Below, in pieces: positions 33,207-39,665 of a stretch of 43,891 nucleotides of DNA (positions are counted from its first letter, which is position 1; each line of letters opens with the position of its first letter). This DNA is from Pyrodictiaceae archaeon (lineage in GTDB: Archaea; Thermoproteota; Thermoprotei_A; Sulfolobales; WAQK01): positions 1 to 43,891 of the forward strand of contig WAQK01000079.1 in assembly GCA_015520265.1 (NCBI GenBank), in the 5' to 3' direction. The notes under the pieces were generated by a model. It was not told the DNA's origin. It made no database searches and was given only the letters and a program-made list of their open reading frames with translations. The position numbers were made by a program, and so were the translations under genes.

Positions 33207-33216
33207 GTTAAATATC
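33207..33216 (+). promoter_or_regulatory. TATA box of the Cys-rich protein gene
   Basis: GGTTAAATAT centred near 33212 predicts a start near 33238 and a leader of about 24 nt with GGGAGGT before the ATG at 33262. Confidence 0.45.
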
Positions 33217-33261
33217 ATGACTCCCACCGGTGTTCAGGGCCATAGAGGGAGGTGCAGCGTT

Positions 33262-33498
33262 ATGACGATCTACTGGGAGCGCTGCGGGCTATGCATGAAA
33301 CACAAGCCTGCAAGACAGTGCAGTATGGAGCCCGCGCTAATGGTGTGTGCATCGTGTTGCGTCATATGTCCTCGGCGTAGCACCTGCCCTAGGCCGGTGT
33401 GGTTGCGGGAGCTGGGCGTGGTTAAGCCTGTCGAGGCGCGGGCCGAGCCTAGTGAAAGGGAGAAGATACTTGAAGAGTTGCTGAGCCGCCTCGGCTGA
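33262..33498 (+). CDS. small Cys-rich protein
   Basis: The 78-residue protein has eight cysteines in its first 42 residues (positions 8, 11, 20, 29, 32, 33, 36, 42), including CGLC and CASCCVIC. This suggests binding of two metal ions or a cluster. A basic/acidic helical tail follows. The ATG at 33262 is preferred because GGGAGGT lies about 8 nt upstream; a longer reading exists from 33196. Family not recognised. It lies tail to tail with the PCNA gene, 7 bp apart. Confidence 0.65.
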   Translation: MTIYWERCGLCMKHKPARQCSMEPALMVCASCCVICPRRSTCPRPVWLRELGVVKPVEARAEPSEREKILEELLSRLG

Positions 33499-33505
33499 GC
33501 AGTCA

Positions 33506-34264
33506 TCATACGGTCCTGGGCGCCACCCAGTAGATCAAGGTGCCACCCATAGGTAATTCGAACGTCAACTTCATGGGGAGGTCTTTCCCGAACTCCAGCG
33601 TCATGGCCTCAGCGGCTGAGGTTGCTTTCACTACGGCTTGAAACGCGTCGAGACCGTATCTGGCCATGATCTCTTGGTCCTCGGGATAGCTCAGCGATAT
33701 GAGAGGTGAACCTTCACGCATGATGTTGGTGTACTCCTTCTGCTGCGACTCTGATCGCACCACTAGTTTGCCGTCCTCCACACTGAAGACCAGTTCGTCG
33801 CCCACTAGTTTGGCGTCCCTGAGGATCTCCTTGAAGTCTGAGGCCAGCATTCTTACCATTACTGGTAAGTCGAGTTTAAGCTCCCTCACCGGCTCAGCGA
33901 CAGCCTCCTTATACTGGAGGTAGAAGGTCCTGGTCACCCCCGACTTCTGGTCCACGAAGACCATCTTGAACCTCTCAGGCTCAGCCACCAGCTCGACCTT
34001 GTCGTTCCTGGTGCCCCTCTTTGCCACCCTGTTTAGCTCGTCGGAGGCCAGGTGGAACTCCACTTTCCCCTTCACAACCTCATACTCCTCGAAGGACTCT
34101 GCTGGAAGAGACAGTATTGTCATGGTGGTTTTATCGGGACTGAGGATAACCACTCTGAGGCCCTTCTCGTCGGCTGTGAAGGGCACTAGGTCGGCTAGCT
34201 TGACAATAGTCTGAACAATGTATTTGAACTTGGTGGCGTTAGGGTAGACCGCCCTGAGCCTCAA
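33506..34264 (-). CDS. pcn: DNA sliding clamp PCNA
   Basis: The 252-residue protein matches crenarchaeal PCNA: an N-terminal strand followed by YPNATKFKYIVQTIVKLADLVPF, the interdomain linker, and the acidic and Leu-rich repeats of the two-domain clamp (DDxEIMARYGLD is seen as QEIMARYGLD). The C-terminus ends in GTLIYWVAPR. It tethers polymerase, ligase and flap nuclease. A reading to 34351 exists, but the TATA-like CTTTAAG (34301-34308) lies inside it. The TTG at 34264 has AGGTG about 8 nt upstream. Crenarchaea often have three PCNA paralogues forming a heterotrimer; only one is in this window. Confidence 0.93.
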   Translation of the reverse strand: MRLRAVYPNATKFKYIVQTIVKLADLVPFTADEKGLRVVILSPDKTTMTILSLPAESFEEYEVVKGKVEFHLASDELNRVAKRGTRNDKVELVAEPERFKMVFVDQKSGVTRTFYLQYKEAVAEPVRELKLDLPVMVRMLASDFKEILRDAKLVGDELVFSVEDGKLVVRSESQQKEYTNIMREGSPLISLSYPEDQEIMARYGLDAFQAVVKATSAAEAMTLEFGKDLPMKLTFELPMGGTLIYWVAPRTV

Positions 34265-34300
34265 CCTCTCGGCACCTTCATAAATACTGTTTCCGGACAA

Positions 34301-34308
34301 CTTAAAGC
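34301..34308 (-). promoter_or_regulatory. TATA box of the PCNA gene
   Basis: On the minus strand CTTTAAG is centred at about 34304. Initiation about 26 nt downstream (near 34278) leaves a leader of about 14 nt before the TTG at 34264. Confidence 0.4.
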
Positions 34309-34374
34309 TTCGTTCCGCCGGGGCGGCACCCATTTTACGCTTGAAGGACACCAGATAATAGGGTGGTGCTAGTT

Positions 34375-34758
34375 ATGGTTGAAATCAAAGTAACCGTTGA
34401 TATAGGTAAGTACAAGTGGGTTAGGTTGCCGCTTGAGGAGGCCGTCAAGCTGCTTAATAAGGTCTCGGAGCTCCTGGGGTGGAAGTCAGGGGATGTTGAC
34501 GAAGCCCTGAGATACATGGAACATTTCGACGAGTTCTACAGTATGATGAAGCGCAAGTTCAAGGAGTTTCTGGTCCCAATTAAGAGGTCTTCCGACATGA
34601 TACGTGGACGGGTGGTAGTGGATAAGTTGAAGCTGGAGAAGGAGGGTGACCAGAAAATAGTAACATTGGTATTCGACCGCCGCGTCGATCTCCGAGTCGT
34701 CGTGGATGCGCTGGAGAACATGGGGTTTGAGGTCGAGGTTGAAAAGAGGGTTTTCTAG
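34375..34758 (+). CDS. hypothetical protein between PCNA and Rpo13-like genes
   Basis: The 127-residue protein is basic and alpha/beta in look, with a helical middle (EALRYMEHFDEFYSMMKRKFKEFLVP) and two closing strands (VTLVFDRRVDLRVVVDAL). No family is recognised. The ATG at 34375 follows GGGTGGTG at the right distance, and is preferred over the GTG at 34363. It diverges from the PCNA gene and meets the Rpo13-like gene tail to tail, sharing CTAG at 34755-34758. Confidence 0.6.
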   Translation: MVEIKVTVDIGKYKWVRLPLEEAVKLLNKVSELLGWKSGDVDEALRYMEHFDEFYSMMKRKFKEFLVPIKRSSDMIRGRVVVDKLKLEKEGDQKIVTLVFDRRVDLRVVVDALENMGFEVEVEKRVF

Positions 34759-34985
34759 GCGGATCTGTATCTGGTTAGCTGTTTGTTGAGCTCCTTGACG
34801 GTTATGTCCCCCTTAACGGCCTTCTCTAAAAGCTCGGTCACCTCTATCAGTGCTTCAAGGTCGCGGATGCGGAAGTGCTCGGCCCGCGTCTCTTCGGCCT
34901 CTCCGACCTCTTCCTCGGCTTCGGCCTTTTTCTTTGCCTTTTCCTTAACTTTGCTGGTCTTTTTCTTAGAGGTTTTTGAAGGCAT
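34755..34985 (-). CDS. Rpo13-like RNA polymerase subunit (candidate)
   Basis: The 76-residue protein has a Lys-rich N-terminus (residues 4-20), a short Glu-rich stretch (21-33) and a helical core from about residue 38. The core reads RIRDLEALIEVTELLEKAVKGDITV. From memory, the Sulfolobus Rpo13 core has the same pattern: D-x-E-L-L then T-E, and G-x-I-[ST]-V-x-E. Differences are the short length and the Lys-rich tail being N-terminal here. Rpo13 is a helix-turn-helix subunit that contacts downstream DNA. The ATG at 34985 follows GGGGTG. It has its own AT-rich promoter (about 35040-35060). The assignment rests on a short motif only. Confidence 0.6.
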   Translation of the reverse strand: MPSKTSKKKTSKVKEKAKKKAEAEEEVGEAEETRAEHFRIRDLEALIEVTELLEKAVKGDITVKELNKQLTRYRSA

Positions 34986-35065
34986 TCAGCGTACACCCCG
35001 GGCATTCGTGACGAAGGCTCCGCCGCTGAGCGTTGTTACCAGCATAACTATATAGTATATAAACG

Positions 35066-36793
35066 CTACCCATACTGCTCCTGCATGGCTGACACGAGGT
35101 ATAGTGTCGAGCCCACGCTCACCACAGCGTTGCCCCTATGGAGGGTGCGTATAGTCTCCCTCAACAGCGTGGCCATGCCGGGATCTGCCGCTCCTCCCAG
35201 TAGCCTGACGGCATAGTCGAGGTTTCTGGGTTCCTGGAGTGTGAAGACGGCCCTCACGGCGCAGTTCGCCACAACGGCCTCCTCAAGGTCTAGTGGCTGC
35301 TGGGATATAGCCACGAAGCCTATGTTGTACTTCCTACTCTCAGCGAGGAGCCGTGCCAGTAGGGACCTTTTACTCCTGGACCTTCTGGAGAGCCTGTGCG
35401 CCTCCTCGACGACTATGAGGAGGGGTTTAGTGGGTGCAGACTTGTACATGTTGGCGGCGATTTTTCTGAGCAGCGTTTCCGCATAGATAACCCTAACATG
35501 GTCCCCCGGCAATGTGTTCAACATGACCGAGGCCGGGCTGGAGAGCAGTCTCTCCATTGAGATGCTGGTCTGACTGTGGAAGGTCTTGGCCAACAGGTCC
35601 AGATACATTGCTAGGCTATTTAGCCTGGCCTGCTCGCTCCTACTGGTGGCCTGGCTGGCCCAGCGTCTGACCAGCGTAGCCACACTGAGCAACGTGGGTG
35701 GCTCCCTCTCCCACGTCGAGGGCCGCTCATGAATTATCCCTTTCTCCATATAGGCCTCCTCTATGGCCTGTTCTAGCATAACTCTTTGAAGGTTCCCTAG
35801 ACCCAGAGCCGTCTGGATGAGGTCAGCCACCTCCGAGGCCCTCTCTCTGGGGGAGGCGCCGTCCAGTTCCAGAATGTTTATAGACGCCTGGGAGGCATCT
35901 AGCACCTGGCCTCCGACGCTCCTCACCACATCGCCATACTCTCCGTGGAAATCTATCACCAGGACGTTAATCCCCTGAGTAGCAGCGGCTTTAACCATGT
36001 TTTTAGCCAGCGTCGACTTGCCCGAGCCACTCATACCCACTACCAGCACATGCATATTGTTTAGCCTGGCAGGATCTAATCCGAGGGGCCTAGGATAGAG
36101 GGGTAACCATGACCACCTAGCCACTCGTCTAAGCCTGAACCTGCGTACGGCCCTTGCCAGGGACACGCCTAGCCTCAACACCCCCTCCTCACGTGGAGGG
36201 TAGTCGAAGACAGATCTTGTGGCAAGAAGTATAGGCACTGCCAGCCACGAAAACCCGGAGGCGGCGCCGAGCAATAGCGCTAAAGCAGGACTGGCCAGCT
36301 CGTAAAGGAGTAGAGCTAGAACCATGGAGGCAACGACCCCTGAAACGTAGGGAAGCCAAGTGCTGGGAGGAGTCTCTAGGATGGCCGAGACCAGTACACC
36401 TAGAGCCGCTCCCGAGAAAAGCGCTGATAACATGGTGTGACTCGAGACGTGTCTCCTCACGGCTAGTAGTGGGGGTTCACGTATACCTATAATGACCGCG
36501 GCTATACCCAGCCCCGCAGCAGCTGCTATCACCTGATGAATCCCCAAACCGCTGAGCGCAAGTAAAGCCGCCAGGAGGCCTACTGTAGATATAGCGGAGC
36601 CGAAGATAGCCGAGAAGAGCAGTACGGGCGCTGCCTCAGCTATCCCCGATGCAGCGAGGCTGGCGTAGCGTTCCCCGAAGATGCCTAGCCTGGGCGGGTG
36701 GATGGCGAGGACTTCCAGCGCGAGGGCGACGACAATTAGCATCAGGAGCCTGGAGACCTGGGTGAGCCATATCCTGCTGATCTGCGGCATCAT
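35066..36793 (-). CDS. membrane-anchored HerA/VirB4-type ATPase (possibly CedB-like)
   Basis: The 575-residue protein (from the ATG at 36793) has about 200 N-terminal residues with roughly seven hydrophobic segments. A cytoplasmic ATPase domain follows: Walker A GMSGSGKST (about 253-261), VIDFHGEYGDVV, Walker B LLIVVEEAHRL and the QQP motif (VAISQQPLDL). This is the HerA/FtsK/VirB4 class, which moves DNA in rings of six. In crenarchaea the Ced DNA import system has such a membrane ATPase (CedB). No separate CedA1/CedA2-like small membrane protein or nuclease NurA is seen here. The GTG at 36796 is another possible start. A palindromic AT box at 36824-36835 lies upstream, shared with the divergent Lhr gene. 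Confidence 0.85.
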   Translation of the reverse strand: MMPQISRIWLTQVSRLLMLIVVALALEVLAIHPPRLGIFGERYASLAASGIAEAAPVLLFSAIFGSAISTVGLLAALLALSGLGIHQVIAAAAGLGIAAVIIGIREPPLLAVRRHVSSHTMLSALFSGAALGVLVSAILETPPSTWLPYVSGVVASMVLALLLYELASPALALLLGAASGFSWLAVPILLATRSVFDYPPREEGVLRLGVSLARAVRRFRLRRVARWSWLPLYPRPLGLDPARLNNMHVLVVGMSGSGKSTLAKNMVKAAATQGINVLVIDFHGEYGDVVRSVGGQVLDASQASINILELDGASPRERASEVADLIQTALGLGNLQRVMLEQAIEEAYMEKGIIHERPSTWEREPPTLLSVATLVRRWASQATSRSEQARLNSLAMYLDLLAKTFHSQTSISMERLLSSPASVMLNTLPGDHVRVIYAETLLRKIAANMYKSAPTKPLLIVVEEAHRLSRRSRSKRSLLARLLAESRKYNIGFVAISQQPLDLEEAVVANCAVRAVFTLQEPRNLDYAVRLLGGAADPGMATLLRETIRTLHRGNAVVSVGSTLYLVSAMQEQYG

Positions 36794-36823
36794 CACTCAA
36801 GACCACAATATTACCGGCTACAC

Positions 36824-36835
36824 AAATAATTATTT
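36824..36835. promoter_or_regulatory. palindromic AT box shared by the HerA-type and Lhr genes
   Basis: AAATAATTATTT is a perfect 12-bp palindrome centred at about 36829.5. Counting 26 nt gives starts near 36804 (HerA-type gene) and 36855 (Lhr gene). Both leaders are short. Shared use is inferred. Confidence 0.45.
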
Positions 36836-36887
36836 ACACGGTAAAGCTAGACCTGCAGCGTCTAATCTGCTAGGAAGTGTGGTAGGA

Positions 36888-39665
36888 ATGTTGCCGGCGC
36901 GGCTTAGCGACGCGCTAAGGCGCAGGGGGATAGTGAAGTTCACGGAGATACAGAGGAAGGCCTTTCCAGCGATAGTTAGTGGTCAGAACGTCCTCCTCAT
37001 CGCACCTACAGGGTCCGGGAAGACGGAGGCAGCTGTGATACCAATCTACAAGCTAATGATCGAGAAAAAGGCTAGGCCCTTGGCGGCAATCTACGTCACG
37101 CCTCTCAGGGCCTTGAACAGGGACATCTTCAGGAGGATAGCCGAGCTAGGCAGGGACGTGGGGCTAAATGTGATGCTTAGACACGGAGACACGCCGAGGA
37201 AAGCTAGACGCCTAGTCTCGGAGAACCCTCCTCACCTGCTCATAACGACGCCAGAGACACTCCAGTACCTCTTGCTGGATGAGAGGCTCCGCCAGGCCTT
37301 CAGGGAGCTTCGCTGGGTGATAGTGGATGAAATCCACGAACTCCTGGACAACAAGCGTGGCTCCGAGCTGACCATAGTCTTGGAGAGGATTTCAGCCCTT
37401 TCGAGGCACAGGGTTCAGAGAATAGGTCTCTCGGCATCTATAGGGGATCCCTGGACGGCTGCAAGGTTTCTGGCTGGCTGGGCTCGCGGCTGCCTGGTAG
37501 TAGAGGTTCCCGGCATAAGAAGGGCCAGGATAATGCTGGCGGATCCCAAGCCTGAGGAGTGCAGCGTCGAGGAGGCCGAGGAGCTTGGAGTCTCCAGGGA
37601 GACCTGTTCCCGCCTTAAGGCCCTGGCCAGGGCTGTCAGACGTAGTGGCGGCAAGACGCTTATTTTCACCAATACCCGTGATACGGCCGAGTTCGTTGCC
37701 TCCAAGCTGCGCTTCATCCTTGGCCCTAGGGTTGTTGCGGTGCATCATGGAAGCCTTTCCAGGAGTATCCGGGTCGAGGTGGAGGAGCGTTTCAAGTATG
37801 GAGACCTGGAGGCCATCGTGGCTACCTCTAGCATGGAGCTGGGCATAGACATAGGCGACGTAGACCTGGTGGTACAGTACGGTTCACCTAGGCAGGCTGT
37901 GAGGCTACTCCAGAGGATCGGGAGGAGCAGGCATAGGGCTGGTTTAGAGGCCAAGGGTCTCATAGTGACTCTGGGCAACATGGACGACCTCCTGGAGTCG
38001 GCTGTAATAGCGCGTAGGACTGTTGCCGGAGACCTTGAGGAGCCCGAGCCCTACGAAAAGCCCCTTGACGCCCTGATGCACCAGGTTGCCGGCATGGTTC
38101 TGGAGAAGACTATGGTTACGCTTGACGAGGTATACCGGGTGGTAACTAGGGCATACCCCTACTCTGGCCTAAGCATGGACGAGCTGAGGGAGCTGGCAGA
38201 GTTCATGGACTCGTTGGGCATAGTTAGGCTTAGGGACGGGGTGCTGAAGAGAGGGAAGAGGATCTACAGGTACTATTATAGTGTCTCCATGATACCATCC
38301 ACCAAGCGCTACCCGGTAGTGGACGCGGCGTCGAACAAGGTCGTCGGCTCTCTCGACGAGGAGTTCGTGGTATCCAGCTGCGAGACCGGTACGGTCATAG
38401 TGCTTGGAGGAAGGCTTTGGCGTGTCCTCGAGGTGGACGAGAGGGTCCGGGTGGAGCCGGTCGAGGAGGCTGAAGGCATACTGCCCGCATGGGAGGGGGA
38501 GCTCATTCCCGTCGAGTGGCGGGTGGCCCGGGAGGTCTGCAGCGTGATCCGGAGGATCGCTAAGGGTATCCCTGTGAAAGGCTACCCCTTCGACAGGGAG
38601 AGCCTAGAGCGGCTGAGGGAGCTGGTATCCAGGCACGCAGAGAAGTACCCTGTGCCGTGTGAAAGGCTGATTCTGGTGGAGTCCCTTGGGAGGACCGTGA
38701 TAGTACACGTGTGCCTTGGCTCCCGTGGCAACGAGGCGCTAGGAGTACTCCTCTCGGCAATGCTGAGGGCACATAAAGGGATCAGTATAGCGTACCATGC
38801 CACGCCATACAGGATAGTGCTATCAACGCCGGTGCCCTTAAAGGCCAGCGATGTGGCCGACGAGCTTGAATGGCTTGCAAGCCATCTAGACGAGGCTGAG
38901 CCGCTGATCACCCGTGGAGTCACAGATACCGGCATGTTTAGGTGGAGGCTTCTACACGTTGCTAAGCGCATGGGGCTAGTTGAGCCGGGCAGCGAGGCCA
39001 AGCTGACCAAGGCGATGCTTTCCAGGATAGCCTCCACCCTTGCAGGGAGGGAGGCTCTCCGAGAGGTGCTCCACGACAAGCTGGACCTAGACGCGGTCCG
39101 CTGGCTGCTCAAGGGCATATCATCGGGCAGGGTGAAGGTTGAGGCGCTTGACCTCCGTGAGCCGACTCCTCTGGGGAGGGCTGGCCTGGAGTCGGCTAGG
39201 TTCTTCGACCGTATCTCGGAGGCGTTGCCTCTCAATGTTTTAGTGGAGATAGTTAAGCGTAGATTGCTCTCTAAGAAGCGCAGGCTGATATGCATGCACT
39301 GCGGGTACACCTGGGTGGAGGTGGTGGGAAGGCTTCCTGAGAAGATACGCTGCCCCCGATGCGAGGCGGGCTTCGTCTCGGTTACCTGGCCCGAGAACGA
39401 GGAGGCTGTGAGGGTTGTGAGGAAAGCCCTGAGGGGCGAGAAGCTGAGGGGCCAGGAGGTCCCCCTGCTCAGGGAGCTGAGAAGCGCTGGCAACCTTGTC
39501 CTCACCTACGGGCGCTACGCCGTCATAGCCCTTACAGCATACGGGATAGGGCCTCAGACAGCCGTAGGCGTGCTTGCCCAGCTGAAAAGGGGTGAACAGG
39601 CCTTCTATAAAGCTATATTCGAGGCGGAGAAAAGGTTCATGCGTACAAGGAGGTTCTGGGACTAA
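36888..39665 (+). CDS. Lhr-type superfamily 2 helicase with C-terminal zinc ribbon (second copy)
   Basis: The 925-residue helicase starts LPARLSDALRRRGIVKFTEIQRKAFPAIV, has Walker A APTGSGKTE, motif II VDEIHELLDNKRG and motif VI RIGRSRHR. The long Lhr C-terminal half ends in a zinc ribbon (CMHCGYTW...CPRCEAGF) that the first Lhr (8298) lacks. The ATG at 36888 sits after GGTAGGA and is preferred to GTG at 36879. A reading to 36681 exists, but it overlaps the divergent gene. It ends sharing CTAA (39662-39665) with the PP-loop enzyme gene. Confidence 0.9.
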   Translation: MLPARLSDALRRRGIVKFTEIQRKAFPAIVSGQNVLLIAPTGSGKTEAAVIPIYKLMIEKKARPLAAIYVTPLRALNRDIFRRIAELGRDVGLNVMLRHGDTPRKARRLVSENPPHLLITTPETLQYLLLDERLRQAFRELRWVIVDEIHELLDNKRGSELTIVLERISALSRHRVQRIGLSASIGDPWTAARFLAGWARGCLVVEVPGIRRARIMLADPKPEECSVEEAEELGVSRETCSRLKALARAVRRSGGKTLIFTNTRDTAEFVASKLRFILGPRVVAVHHGSLSRSIRVEVEERFKYGDLEAIVATSSMELGIDIGDVDLVVQYGSPRQAVRLLQRIGRSRHRAGLEAKGLIVTLGNMDDLLESAVIARRTVAGDLEEPEPYEKPLDALMHQVAGMVLEKTMVTLDEVYRVVTRAYPYSGLSMDELRELAEFMDSLGIVRLRDGVLKRGKRIYRYYYSVSMIPSTKRYPVVDAASNKVVGSLDEEFVVSSCETGTVIVLGGRLWRVLEVDERVRVEPVEEAEGILPAWEGELIPVEWRVAREVCSVIRRIAKGIPVKGYPFDRESLERLRELVSRHAEKYPVPCERLILVESLGRTVIVHVCLGSRGNEALGVLLSAMLRAHKGISIAYHATPYRIVLSTPVPLKASDVADELEWLASHLDEAEPLITRGVTDTGMFRWRLLHVAKRMGLVEPGSEAKLTKAMLSRIASTLAGREALREVLHDKLDLDAVRWLLKGISSGRVKVEALDLREPTPLGRAGLESARFFDRISEALPLNVLVEIVKRRLLSKKRRLICMHCGYTWVEVVGRLPEKIRCPRCEAGFVSVTWPENEEAVRVVRKALRGEKLRGQEVPLLRELRSAGNLVLTYGRYAVIALTAYGIGPQTAVGVLAQLKRGEQAFYKAIFEAEKRFMRTRRFWD

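Noticed and set aside
33506-34351. Longer PCNA starting near 34351
   Set aside because: The AT box CTTTAAG would lie inside it and the extension has no PCNA similarity; 252 residues from the TTG at 34264 fits the family.
36681-36887. N-terminal extension of the second Lhr helicase
   Set aside because: It overlaps the divergent HerA-type gene and contains the palindromic AT box; homology begins at the ATG at 36888.
38582-39505. A 307-codon open frame antisense to the second Lhr gene
   Set aside because: The product is Ser/Arg/Leu-rich low-complexity. The opposite strand encodes conserved helicase motifs throughout.
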